Source: CALBTQ01 sp036725605
GTDB lineage: Bacteria > Lernaellota > Lernaellaia > Lernaellales > Lernaellaceae
Assembly (NCBI GenBank): GCA_036725605.1
Contig: DAIMDW010000021.1
Coordinates: 1-64,000, forward strand
Reading direction: 5' to 3'
Length of the DNA: 64,000 nt
The position numbers and the translations under genes are program-made. Positions 52,890 to 61,500 of this stretch are shown here, piece by piece. The notes beneath the pieces were generated by a model. The model saw only the letters and a list, made by a program, of their open reading frames with translations. It made no database searches and was not told the origin of the DNA. Each line of letters begins with the position of its first letter. Position 1 is the first letter of the stretch.

Positions 52890-53096
52890 ATGAAAAAATG
52901 CGATGTCCAAATCGGCAAGACATACACCGCGAAGGTCAGCGGTTTCGTCGTGCCGGTGCGTATCGTGAGCGAGTACCCCCATGGCGGCTGGATCGGAATC
53001 AACATCCTGACCCGCCGCGAGGTGCGCATCAAGACCGCCGCGCGTCTGCGGCGCGAAATCGACCCCCACATAACCAAACCCCAAACCAAAGCGTAG
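52890..53096 (+). CDS. Small basic unknown protein (68 aa)
   Basis: ATG 52890 after AAGGGAG. It reads KCDVQIGKTYTAKVSGFVVP and VRIVSEYPHGGWIGINILTR, like a small beta-barrel (SH3-like) fold with a basic C-terminus. Similar small proteins are common in phage and integrative elements. Between two other small genes, with 15- and 12-base gaps. Confidence 0.65.
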   Translation: MKKCDVQIGKTYTAKVSGFVVPVRIVSEYPHGGWIGINILTRREVRIKTAARLRREIDPHITKPQTKA

Positions 53097-53108
53097 GAGG
53101 AGAATACC

Positions 53109-53528
53109 ATGACCACCAAGACCATCACGATCAAAGAGGCCGCCGAGAAGTACCTGACCCATCTGGGGGAACTCGGCAAGAACGAGCGGACCGTCGAGAC
53201 ATACGGCCGCCACCTGGACCTGGCCATCGCACACTTCGGTGAATCCAAAGACATCGCCAAGATCCTGCCAGTCCACGTTTCCGCCTTCTTCAAGAGCGAC
53301 GCGGTCAACAAGCTGATCCGCGAACCTAGGAAGGAGGGGGAGCCGCCTCGGGAACGCCCCCGCAGTCCTCACACGGTGGCTCAAACGAAAAGAGTTCTGC
53401 GCCAGATGCTTGTGTTCTGTAAGGACCAGGGATGGACGGACAAGGTGCCGCTGCCCAAGTCCGAGGCCGAGAAGGTCAAAGAAAAGACCGATCCTGATCA
53501 TCCTGCTGAAGCCGGCCGGGAGGAATGA
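53109..53528 (+). CDS. Stand-alone core-binding (SAM-like) domain protein of the tyrosine recombinase family
   Basis: 139 aa after GGAGG. The sequence TITIKEAAEKYLTHLGELGK, RTVETYGRHLDLAIAHFG and RPRSPHTVAQTKRVLRQMLV corresponds to the N-terminal core-binding domain of XerC/D-type recombinases. There is no catalytic domain: Arg, His-x-x-Arg and Tyr motifs are all absent and the frame stops naturally. It shares pattern with the N-terminus of the complete recombinase at 54891. It may compete for or regulate the same DNA site. Confidence 0.75.
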   Translation: MTTKTITIKEAAEKYLTHLGELGKNERTVETYGRHLDLAIAHFGESKDIAKILPVHVSAFFKSDAVNKLIREPRKEGEPPRERPRSPHTVAQTKRVLRQMLVFCKDQGWTDKVPLPKSEAEKVKEKTDPDHPAEAGREE

Positions 53529-53531
53529 CCA

Positions 53532-53753
53532 ATGGGCGACAAGGTCAAAATCCCCGCCAACGTCCTCGAAGGCATAAAGGCGGTCCGGATATCCGGTCGT
53601 ACGAACATGCTGGCGCGTGATGTTGTCGCCGCCATCGCCCTGGAACTCGGATACGTGGACGCGGCTTTCTGGCTGGATGACAAGGCCAATCACAAAACCT
53701 ACGCCACCGGCATTTTCAACGGCTTCGCCGAGGAGGATTCTCCCACTCCGTAA
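53532..53753 (+). CDS. DUF5049-like small protein
   Basis: 73 aa. The segment VLEGIKAVRISGRTNMLARD and VVAAIALELGYVDAAFWLDD, with a final KTYATGIFNGFA, fits DUF5049, a phage-associated family of unknown function. ATG 53532 lies three bases after the preceding stop. Followed by a terminator. Confidence 0.7.
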   Translation: MGDKVKIPANVLEGIKAVRISGRTNMLARDVVAAIALELGYVDAAFWLDDKANHKTYATGIFNGFAEEDSPTP

Positions 53754-53782
53754 ACTCCCGCCACAGCACGATCCCGCCTCTT

Positions 53783-53804
53783 GCGCCCTTTGCGGGGCGC
53801 TTTT
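53783..53804 (+). terminator. Intrinsic terminator
   Basis: GCGCCC and GGGCGC with a 6-base loop then TTTT, between the DUF5049-like gene and the next small gene. Confidence 0.7.
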
Positions 53805-53915
53805 CTTCGGGCGGAAGAATTTCGCATAACTACTTGTTTCGCCTTGACTTTCACATGCGCCGAAGCCCTCATGCGGTCCATGAAAACGAGGACCACAAAC
53901 CACAGGGAGATGAAC

Positions 53916-54104
53916 ATGACGGAGTTTTACCAGACGCGCATGGGGCGCACGTTCTATGACCACACCCTGCCGACCATCGCAAAGGAACTGGGTCGGCTCA
54001 ACGGGCTGCTGGAACGAATCGCCACGGCAATGGAAAAGCAGAACCCCGGCCAGAGCGAAGGCCAGGACCAGAGCAACCAGGAGGTCAACGATGGCAAAGC
54101 CTAG
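53916..54104 (+). CDS. Small phage-type protein (62 aa)
   Basis: ATG 53916 with AGGGAG at six bases; ATG 53910 sits on the ribosome site. Sequence TEFYQTRMGRTFYDHTLPTI and LGRLNGLLERIATAMEKQ is a helical small protein that recurs in phage and integrative elements, with a polar tail. Function unknown. Overlaps the next gene by 14 bases. Confidence 0.6.
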   Translation: MTEFYQTRMGRTFYDHTLPTIAKELGRLNGLLERIATAMEKQNPGQSEGQDQSNQEVNDGKA

Positions 54105-54306
54105 ATTGCGACGCGGAATGATCATGCGGTACGTGGGCGACGACCACGCTTTCATGAAGGGACTCAAAGTCAAACTGATCGCCCCGATTCGCGGGGGCTG
54201 GTGGGATGTCGCACCCTGGATCGAAAAGGACGAACGCTTTTCCTGGGTCACCAGCGACGCCCGCCGCAAGGATCTGGTCCCGCTGGACGAGGAGGGAAAA
54301 TCATGA
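54091..54306 (+). CDS. Small unknown protein (71 aa)
   Basis: ATG 54091 with GGAGG seven bases upstream, inside the tail of the previous gene. It reads MRYVGDDHAFMKGLKVKLIA and GGWWDVAPWIEKDERFSWVT, a compact, probably SH3-like fold. Stop overlaps the next start (ATGA). No function assignable. Confidence 0.6.
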   Translation: MAKPRLRRGMIMRYVGDDHAFMKGLKVKLIAPIRGGWWDVAPWIEKDERFSWVTSDARRKDLVPLDEEGKS

Positions 54307-54596
54307 AACTCGAAATCGCCATCGACGTGCTCCAGTCCATGATCGAACGCGCCCAGGGGAATCTGATCGCCATTCCGGAAGAGGAAGAGGTTGAAGCCCT
54401 GCAACGCGCAATCGACTGCCTGACCACCGCCGTCATCAAGCGGGAGGCTGAAATCAACCGGGCCGTCCACATGATCCGCGAGATCAGCGGGTGGCCTGAC
54501 AAGGACGTTTCGGAAGTATGGATTTTCCTTCGTGACAAGATTCGGTTCAGCGAGGACGAGAAACTGGAAATCGAGAGCCGCCTGGGAATCAGGTAG
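54303..54596 (+). CDS. Unknown helical protein, paralog 1 (97 aa)
   Basis: Sequence MKLEIAIDVLQSMIERAQGN, EEVEALQRAIDCLTTAVIKR and WIFLRDKIRFSEDEKLEIES. It shares layout and motifs (REAEI at mid-length, then a DKIxF and a closing RLGI/RLGL) with the next gene, so the two arose by tandem duplication. No family recognised. Confidence 0.6.
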   Translation: MKLEIAIDVLQSMIERAQGNLIAIPEEEEVEALQRAIDCLTTAVIKREAEINRAVHMIREISGWPDKDVSEVWIFLRDKIRFSEDEKLEIESRLGIR

Positions 54597-54605
54597 GGGG
54601 TGACC

Positions 54606-54887
54606 ATGAATTTCAAGCAAGCGATCAAGGTGCTTCGCGCCCGCAAGCGACGCACAACCGGCAACGAGGCCGAGGCCCTGGCCATCGCCATCGAGCAGAT
54701 GACCAAGGCCGACCGCAACCGGGAGGCCGAGATCGCCAAGGCGGTGGAGCTTATCCACGACGCGGTGTTCGACTCTGAGGGCAATCTTCACGAAAGCGCC
54801 TGGAGCTACATCAAGGATCGGATCGACTTCCCGCCCGACGACAAGGCCGAAATCATCCGGCGGCTCGGTCTGGACGAAAAGGAGTAG
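54606..54887 (+). CDS. Unknown helical protein, paralog 2 (93 aa)
   Basis: ATG 54606 preferred over GTG 54600, with GGGGG upstream. FKQAIKVLRARKRRTTGNEA, LAIAIEQMTKADRNREAEIA and SYIKDRIDFPPDDKAEIIRR match the preceding gene. It ends three bases before the recombinase GTG start and may be a partner or regulator of it. Confidence 0.6.
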   Translation: MNFKQAIKVLRARKRRTTGNEAEALAIAIEQMTKADRNREAEIAKAVELIHDAVFDSEGNLHESAWSYIKDRIDFPPDDKAEIIRRLGLDEKE

Positions 54888-54890
54888 CCG

Positions 54891-55775
54891 GTGAATCTGC
54901 AAACCGCCATCGACCAATTCCTCACCCGGCTCGAAGCCGAGGGTAAAAGCTCGCACACCATCAGCTGCTATCAGCGGGACCTGCGATCGCTTGCGGCATT
55001 CGCGGGCGACATCGCCGTCGCCGAACTCACCGAGGACCTGCTGGCCCGGTTTCTTCTGTCCGACTCCGTAACGAAAACGCACACGGGCGCCCGTCGCGGC
55101 CAAGCCAGCATCGGGCGCATAAAGGCCTGCCTGAAATCGTTTGGGCGCTTTGTGGCCAACGTGGGCGCGACGGGGCGCGACCCCGCCGCATGGATCAAAG
55201 TGAAACGCCACCAGCGCGAGACGCCCAGCTATCTGACGCCCCAGGAGGTCAAGGTCCTGGTGAAAGCCGTGGCGTCCCGCAAGGGCGCGGCAGCCGAACG
55301 CGATCTGGTCATGCTGAAGATTCTGCTCGGCACCGGCATCCGGCTTGCGGAATTGGTCGGGCTGGACATCGCCGATATCAGGCTCGACGACAAGAAGCTG
55401 AGGCTTCGCCACACCAAGGGCGGGCATGCCCAGGAACGATTCATCGCCACCGACCTGCGCCGCGCCCTGCGAAAATACATCCGCGAACGCAAGAAGGTCG
55501 CCGCCGACTCCGAAGCCCTGTTCCTTTCCAACCGCAACACCCGCATCAGCACCCGCCAGGTGCAGGCCCGCATGAAGCTCTGGCTCGCCTGGGCCGGGCT
55601 CGACGGAAAGATCACCGTCCACGGTTTGCGCCACACCTTCGCCACGACCCTTTATGGCCGCACCCGCAACCTGCTGCTGGTATCCAAAGCCCTCGGCCAC
55701 GCCCAGGTCGCCACCACGCAAATCTACGCCCACATCGCCGACGACGAACTCGAACAGGCACTCGAAGCCCTTTAG
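54891..55775 (+). CDS. XerC/D-type tyrosine recombinase
   Basis: 294 aa with GTG start. The core-binding domain (1-105) is followed by the catalytic domain: Arg151 in GTGIRLAELVG, Lys176, His244 and Arg247 in HGLRHTFAT, His270 in GHAQVATTQ and nucleophile Tyr279. All catalytic residues are present, so it should be active. The ribosome site is weak. A possible recombination site with a CATAAG-GCGT-CTTATG palindrome lies 30 bases after the stop. It may mobilise the cassette between the two HGA-motif genes. Confidence 0.95.
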   Translation: MNLQTAIDQFLTRLEAEGKSSHTISCYQRDLRSLAAFAGDIAVAELTEDLLARFLLSDSVTKTHTGARRGQASIGRIKACLKSFGRFVANVGATGRDPAAWIKVKRHQRETPSYLTPQEVKVLVKAVASRKGAAAERDLVMLKILLGTGIRLAELVGLDIADIRLDDKKLRLRHTKGGHAQERFIATDLRRALRKYIRERKKVAADSEALFLSNRNTRISTRQVQARMKLWLAWAGLDGKITVHGLRHTFATTLYGRTRNLLLVSKALGHAQVATTQIYAHIADDELEQALEAL

Positions 55776-55804
55776 AACGACCAGCAGCGCCGCGATTCTT
55801 TTAT

Positions 55805-55828
55805 GCGCATAAGGCGTCTTATGAGACG
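55805..55828. repeat. Candidate recombination site 3' of the tyrosine recombinase
   Basis: CATAAG (55808-55813), GCGT spacer, CTTATG (55818-55823), overlapped by a second small palindrome CGTCT-TATG-AGACG at 55815-55828. Arms are shorter than in known dif-like sites. Confidence 0.35.
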
Positions 55829-55905
55829 TTCCGTGGAAAATCGAGACGCGCAACGTCGCGGAACTTCGAGACCCGCCGACCGGACCGCCAACGACTTCTG
55901 CGAAC

Positions 55906-56535
55906 TTATTTTTGCGTTTTGCCGTCATCCGTCTCTTTTTCCTTGGCATCTTTCACGCGGGCCAGCAGAGCCACCGCCCATTCAGCGGGCGTGGTGGTCG
56001 GCCCGGAACCGCTGTCGCGCTGGGCGCGGGTGGTTTTCAGGCACTCCAGCTGCTTGCGAAAGAGCACGTCGTAATTGCCGACTGCGGCATCGGCATTGCC
56101 GAGAACCGCGCAGTGCCACTTGGCGTAATAAAAAGCCGCCATCGATGCCTGGGCGAGGTCGGTTGATTCGTTGAGATCGAAGTCCCGGTGGATCGCGGCG
56201 AGCAGTTCCTCGAAGATCGCCTTCTCCTCGTCGGTCAGCATCTTTTTCACGTAAGCGCCGTGCTTGAGACCGTTGAGGTTGCCGCGCATCTTTTCCGGCG
56301 GCGCACCACCGTGGTTTTTCGGATTGGCACCATGGAAGCGGCAGACCTTGTAGCCTTCCACGACCGGGCTCTTGCACCGCTGGCCGGTGCTTTTCGATTT
56401 CGCCTTGCAGCGAAGGACGCGCCGTCCCAGCACAACAACGAAATCATCGTCGTCGCCAACCGGAAGTGAGGCGGCGTTTTGTTCGGCGACATTACCGGGG
56501 TTGGATTTCGCTTTTTCGTCGGTTAATTCAGCCAT
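55906..56535 (-). CDS. Phage-type HGA/GGAP motif protein, copy 2
   Basis: 209 aa from ATG 56535 (GGAG upstream). A paralog of the protein at 46676: LRCKAKSKSTGQRCKSPVVE, VCRFHGANPKNHGGAPPEKM, then GNLNGLKHGAYVKKM, with the same helical tail (AEWAVALLARVKDAKEK). The Cys/His pattern suggests zinc binding. It is probably DNA-binding and terminase-associated in phages. Orientation is opposite to copy 1, so the two copies face inward around the 48-55 kb cassette. Last gene of the leftward replication operon. Confidence 0.7.
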   Translation of the reverse strand: MAELTDEKAKSNPGNVAEQNAASLPVGDDDDFVVVLGRRVLRCKAKSKSTGQRCKSPVVEGYKVCRFHGANPKNHGGAPPEKMRGNLNGLKHGAYVKKMLTDEEKAIFEELLAAIHRDFDLNESTDLAQASMAAFYYAKWHCAVLGNADAAVGNYDVLFRKQLECLKTTRAQRDSGSGPTTTPAEWAVALLARVKDAKEKETDDGKTQK

Positions 56536-56662
56536 TTTCACTCCGAGTCACGAGGGATTGACCCTCCGATATCGGCCATCTCGCGCCAGGCACTTTCCCC
56601 ATCAGTAGAAACGATGAACGCGAACCGGCCAATATCAGTGGGTGGCAAAAACACGTAGACAC

Positions 56663-56908
56663 TTATTTCTTCCCCGCTTTTTGCAAGATGAAACGCACCG
56701 CGCCTCTGGTGAGCAGATAGGTGTCCGCGATCTCGGCGATGGACTTGCCGTCGTTGAACATCCGAACGACTTCCAGGTTGCGCTTGATCCGTGCGGCGTA
56801 CTTCCGGGAAGGGATGTAGAGATACCCACCGGAAAAATGGTTCTGGATTTGCTCGACCAGTTCCGGGGGAAGGATCCCCTCGGCATTGATGTACCGATTG
56901 AAGGGCAT
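56663..56908 (-). CDS. CD3324/Mor-like small HTH protein
   Basis: 81 aa. YINAEGILPPELVEQIQNHF then YLYIPSRKYAARIKRNLEVV and a helix-turn-helix MFNDGKSIAEIADTYLLTRG match CD3324-like proteins related to the Mor/C transcription activators of Mu-type phages. It probably binds DNA. The start overlaps the preceding gene's stop. It may regulate the accessory arm. Confidence 0.75.
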   Translation of the reverse strand: MPFNRYINAEGILPPELVEQIQNHFSGGYLYIPSRKYAARIKRNLEVVRMFNDGKSIAEIADTYLLTRGAVRFILQKAGKK

Positions 56909-57228
56909 CAGATCCTCACCTCACGCCGGGGGATGGGTTGGGACGGCGGCACGATTATTCGCTCGGCGGGCAGATTCTCCTCGAGGTCCTTGATGAATTC
57001 CCGGAGGTCGGATTCACCCATCGAATCGTAGTGGGCGCACCGGACCTTGCGGCGCGACAGGACGGTATGGAGGGAGTAGGTTTTTTCATTGCCCGCTGAG
57101 GTGACCCATTGTCCGGCGGCGCATCGAACCCGACGTTCGCGGGTTCCATTGCGGGGGCAGGTATGGGTTGAAACCTTGCAGTGGAGACAATTGGCGCAAT
57201 AGATGTGTGTGGATTTGGTTCTGCTCAT
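56908..57228 (-). CDS. Small Cys-rich protein (106 aa)
   Basis: Cys/His arrangement CANCLHCKVSTHTC with later VRCAAGQ and KVRCAHYDSMG suggests one or two zinc sites. The C-terminal part is acidic to neutral (LREFIKDLEENLPAERIIV). No family recognised; small zinc proteins of this layout are frequent in phage-like arms. Starts from an ATG overlapping the stop of the NrdD-like gene. Confidence 0.65.
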   Translation of the reverse strand: MSRTKSTHIYCANCLHCKVSTHTCPRNGTRERRVRCAAGQWVTSAGNEKTYSLHTVLSRRKVRCAHYDSMGESDLREFIKDLEENLPAERIIVPPSQPIPRREVRI

Positions 57229-57407
57229 GATTTTCTTTCCTTGGTTTGGGGTTTGCGAACCGGGGATGACCCGGACGTTTTTCTGTTGAGGGCATAGGGA
57301 ACCCGGTCGTGAAATTCAGCGCGTTTTCCGGGATTCCAGTGTTGGACGGGCCTGTAGTATCCGCAGATGCGGGAATAAACTTCAGTGCGAGCCTTGCATT
57401 TACCCAT
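57225..57407 (-). CDS. NrdD C-terminal-like zinc-motif microprotein (60 aa)
   Basis: Start at ATG 57407 with GGAGG ten bases upstream. The N-terminus KCKARTEVYSRICGYYRPVQ closely resembles the C-terminal zinc-binding and glycyl-radical-adjacent segment of the anaerobic ribonucleotide reductase NrdD (CxxRTEVYSRVCGY), without the rest of the enzyme. The remaining 30 residues are basic. Function unknown; it may be a captured fragment or a separate zinc protein. Confidence 0.7.
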   Translation of the reverse strand: MGKCKARTEVYSRICGYYRPVQHWNPGKRAEFHDRVPYALNRKTSGSSPVRKPQTKERKS

Positions 57408-57756
57408 TGGCACAGGCCTCCGGGTGAGCATCGGCGGGCGGCACGAATTCGATGTCGCTGAAAACGGGGATGCCGAGTGAGCGTGCTACTTCGATTTCGC
57501 GGGCCGTGCCTTGAGAACCGGCCCAGCCATCGATGAGAACAACAAGATCGGAACGGCGCACCATTTCGAGACCGCCGTTGAGAAAGACTTCCTCGGAGGC
57601 TGCGCCTGACATGAACGCGGAATTGAGATGCGGGCAGATCACGGCGTATCCCAGGGACCAGAGGCGTGCGGCCACTTCACGGGCAGCAGCGATGTTTTGG
57701 GCGACGTCGTTGTGGGTGCGGCCACGGTACGGACCGGCGGTATATGCTACTTTCAT
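57400..57756 (-). CDS. DUF4406-like nucleoside 2-deoxyribosyltransferase-fold protein
   Basis: 118 aa from ATG 57756 (GGAGGAG upstream). VAYTAGPYRGRTHNDVAQNI, ARLWSLGYAVICPHLNSAF and SDLVVLIDGWAGSQGTAREI match DUF4406, related to nucleoside 2-deoxyribosyltransferases. The catalytic region could bind a nucleotide. It probably affects the nucleotide pool or base modification of the element. Overlaps the next gene by eight bases. Confidence 0.8.
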   Translation of the reverse strand: MKVAYTAGPYRGRTHNDVAQNIAAAREVAARLWSLGYAVICPHLNSAFMSGAASEEVFLNGGLEMVRRSDLVVLIDGWAGSQGTAREIEVARSLGIPVFSDIEFVPPADAHPEACANG

Positions 57757-57767
57757 TTTCTCCTCCA

Positions 57768-58535
57768 TCAGAACAGCCGGGCCTGTTGCGGCGGCTGCGT
57801 GGGTTTGGGTTGAGGGGGTTGGGTTTCGGGTTTCGGTGGTGACGTGGGAGCCGGACTTGGGGTGTAAAAATCCTCCGGAATATCCCGCTGCGGTCCCACG
57901 TATGTGATTTCGCTCCCGGGAAATGCGTGCATCACCATCGAAAGTTTGCGCAGGTCCTCGGCGGAAATTTCGATGCGATCCTGGCCAGCCCTGTCGGTGT
58001 AATCGGGAACGAGCGTGAAATCCCCGGGCTTGGATTTGACGTGGACCTCGACGCCCAGGGCCTTGAACGACTCGACGTCCTTGGGCGTGAGTTCGCGGGA
58101 GACGAGGGTCGCGGCGCAGTCTTCAGCGGATTCATGGTCGAACCCGCCGTCAAATTCCATGATCGCCGCGCGTTCGTCCCAAGACTCGACGATACCGATG
58201 GCATGGTCATGGGTGGGCGCGACATATAATTTCTCGTCCAGGGTGTCCAGCGCCGTGAGCAGAGCCTTGTCGCCGAGGTGCTCCAGTGCCCAGGTGTTTA
58301 TCGCGTTGAACCGCTGGCGCAGAGTTTTCCAGGTTTGGGCTGCCAGCTTACCGGCTTCGTGCGCTTTTTTGGCTCGCTCCATCCGGCGACGAAGCCAGGC
58401 GTAGTACGGGGCATCGAGGCGGCGATAAACGGTATTGCCGATCATCACGTCCTGGGGATGGTCGGGGGCATTTTCCAGTGTGATGTGCCTCAGGTCCGTG
58501 GCGACGCGCAGGGCGACCTTGTTTTTTTCACTCAT
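57768..58535 (-). CDS. Unknown accessory protein with Pro-rich tail (255 aa)
   Basis: N-terminal segment LRVATDLRHITLENAPDHPQ, helical middle (WLRRRMERAKKAHEAGKLAA) and beta-rich later region (FDGGFDHESAEDCAATLV). The C-terminal 35 residues are Pro/Thr/Gln-rich, perhaps a flexible interaction tail. Directly follows the primase gene with an 8-base overlap. No known family recognised; a replication accessory is inferred from context. Confidence 0.6.
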   Translation of the reverse strand: MSEKNKVALRVATDLRHITLENAPDHPQDVMIGNTVYRRLDAPYYAWLRRRMERAKKAHEAGKLAAQTWKTLRQRFNAINTWALEHLGDKALLTALDTLDEKLYVAPTHDHAIGIVESWDERAAIMEFDGGFDHESAEDCAATLVSRELTPKDVESFKALGVEVHVKSKPGDFTLVPDYTDRAGQDRIEISAEDLRKLSMVMHAFPGSEITYVGPQRDIPEDFYTPSPAPTSPPKPETQPPQPKPTQPPQQARLF

Positions 58536-61500
58536 GGTCTTCCTCCTGGGGATCGAAGTCGGCCAAATCGCCGGAAAGCGTTTTGCGGTGGGTTGGGTGG
58601 GTTGCGGTGTGTTCTCCAGCAGATTCTTCCTGCGCGCCCGCGTACGCGGACCGGGAATTATTCACCGCACTCACCGCATTCACCGTGGAGCATTGATTTT
58701 GTTGAGGATTTTCCTGCGGTGAGTCTGCGGTGGGTTGATTTGACTCACCGCGCGGTTTTTCGGCCTTTTTGGAAAAGAGATCGACTATTTCACCGGGTGT
58801 TCTGCCTTCGCCGTCGCTGACATTGACGAGGCCGTAGGTCTGGTTTTTGGTTCTGGGATTTCGCTGGATCGATATCCGGTAAATATCAAACTGCCGATCG
58901 CGCATGGCGCTGAGGGCTCGTCCGAGCCGAATCTTCTGGGACTGGGGGCCCTTGTCGCCGATGGTTGCGGAGAGCAGTCCCCGCTCAGTGGCAAGACCCA
59001 GGAGTTCGGCAGCGGCCACATATCGCGGCCCGAACCGATCCCACCATTCGGCGGTGAACTCCCGCCATTCGTTGCCCTCGTGGTCGGCGGCTTCATATAG
59101 TTCTTCGAGATCACCGAGAAAACCGGGGATATCAGCGAACTTCAGGATGCCGCCGATGGTGCGTGCCCAGGAATCGAAGGACCCGAACGATACTTTTTCC
59201 GTCTTTTGGCCCGCGACAACCCAGCCGCGAATGATGGTAAGAAGCGCGGTGATCAGTGCGGATCTGTTGCGCTCTACCCAGTCATCAAGGGGAGAGTGTT
59301 TAAACCCCGAGAGCAACCACGGCCGATCATGATGGGAGTCGATTCGGATGCGAACGCAGCGCCGGGCGATCTCCAGGGTAAGCGTGGGATTGTTGGCGGT
59401 GGCAAGCCAGAGCGCATTGTTGGGTAAGGTGACGATATGGCTGGAACCCAGGATGCGGTCGCTCCACTCGGTGTCCGTAAGCACGCTGGCCAAGAATGCC
59501 GACCTGATGCCCCCGGAAATATTGTCGAGGAGGATGATTTGGGGTGCGCGGCTCAGTATCGATGTGAATTTCTTGGCGTTTTCTCCCTCGTCCCTGACGA
59601 GCGGCAAACTGGCGGCTTCCTTTTTGGCGAGGGCGATTTTCGATATCGCTTTTGCAAGCAGCGACTTTCCGGTGCCCGGTGATGGTGATTCGATCAGGTG
59701 CAAGGGCGTCGGCCCCTGGATCATGCGGCGCACAAAGGGATGCAACAGCGCGGCGATGGCATGGGCGCGATCCGATGGGGCCGTGAACGGAAAATCGACG
59801 AGCAGGTCGTTGATCAGCAGGGAGCGTGCCTCGGCCACCTGGGAATCGGTGGGGTGCTCGGGAACATTCACCGGTTCGAAGCCGCGTGGACGATGAAGCC
59901 AGAGTCGAGCATCACGGTGATATCCCGGCGCTTGGACGAGGCTGCCGTTTCGATCAAAAGTGGGGGTGGTTGCAACGCTTTCCAACGGAGGAAGCGAGTG
60001 ATGCGGCCGCTTCACCATAACCATCGGAAGTTCCTTGGGCGGATTGGCGGGCAACTCCATGTCGGGAGTTCGCCGAACCCAAGAGGCGATGCTGCATAAG
60101 TGATCGAACATGATGGTGGCGTCCACGGGAATGATTTCCGGGGTGTCTTTGAAAAAGGTCAGGCACACCGGGGAGCCGGTTCTCATGAACAGCTTCGGCG
60201 GATAATTGGAGGACTGAACCGCCGCCCAAGCCTCATCGCGGATGTAGCGAAAATGGCGGTTGTTCACGATGATGGTGGGAAGGCGGGGGCCATCACCACC
60301 ATTACTTTTCGGGCCATCACCCATTACTTTTTGGGCCTTCGGACCATTACTTTTTGGCTGAATGTAATGGTCGGGCATTACTTTCGGGGTTGCTGAACCA
60401 TTACTTTCCGCCTCGATGTAATGGTCTCCATTACTTTTGGCATTACTTTCGGTTTCGGATGTAATGGTCGCGGTGGGTTCCGCCATTACTTTTTGCGGTA
60501 AAATGTAATGGTCTTGCTCGTTGCGGAGGATCTGTTCGTCTTTCGCCATACGGTGGAGCAGGACGCGAGTCGAGTTTTGATCGCGTCCCAGGCGCTCGGC
60601 GACGTCTTTGGGAGCAAGAGGCTCCTCGGCCTCAATAAGGCATTCCAGAATCTCCCGGCGCTTTTTCGATTTGACCCCGTCGACCAATTCCGCCGGATCG
60701 ATGTCCATGAACTCGGCGATCTCCTCGTCCGTGGGCAACGGCGGGTGATCATGTCTCGGCGGCTCCCATCCGGCCTTTTTCGCCATATCGAACAGGGTGC
60801 CGAGGGTGACGCCGCCGCCGGACGAGAAGCTCCCCCACTTGTCCTCGGGTTCACAGGCCACGTATTTGTCGCCGCGAGCGCTCCACGAATCCCAGATGGA
60901 AAGTCCGGCCTGCGGTTCCCATTCGTGGAGAGCCATGCCGATCCGGACCCAGTCGTCGTAGGAACAGTCGGGGGATATGGAGTCCAGGGCAGAGATGACG
61001 AGATCGGAGTCGGTTGCCGGATAATCGGAGGGGCCAGATGATGGGCTGCGGGGCCCGGTACTTTTCTCCTGCCTCTTGGGCCTCTTCTTTAAAACCACAT
61101 TGCACAAATCATCCGGCACCTGGTCAACGATGGCGGCGAGATCGGCAACTGAAAACCGTTCGAATTCCTGGGGATCGCTGGGCGCGGGTTCGCCATCGTC
61201 GCCGACCACGTAAAACCTGTTGCCGCCGTCCTTCGCATCGAACCAGAACGGCAACCAGACTAGGTTGCCCGCCGAGTGCTTGGTGCTGCTCACCTTGTTC
61301 TGTTTCGGGAAGCATTCGATGCCCCTGTTGGTGCGTACATCTGCGATCTCGCCGGTAACCAGGGGTTGATCGACCGGTGCAATGAAATGGCCGAGCAGTC
61401 TGGCATCAACAGCCGGAACCGGCTCTTCGAAAAACACCCAGAGATGCCATCCGGCGCCGCTGCCCGATTTTTCGATGTGGACGGGGATGCCGAGTTCGCA

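Noticed and set aside
52578..55949. Minus-strand open frame of more than 1100 codons
   Set aside because: It is antisense to a series of small genes each with its own ribosome site and to a clear tyrosine recombinase. It contains no recognisable domain and reflects the base composition of the region.
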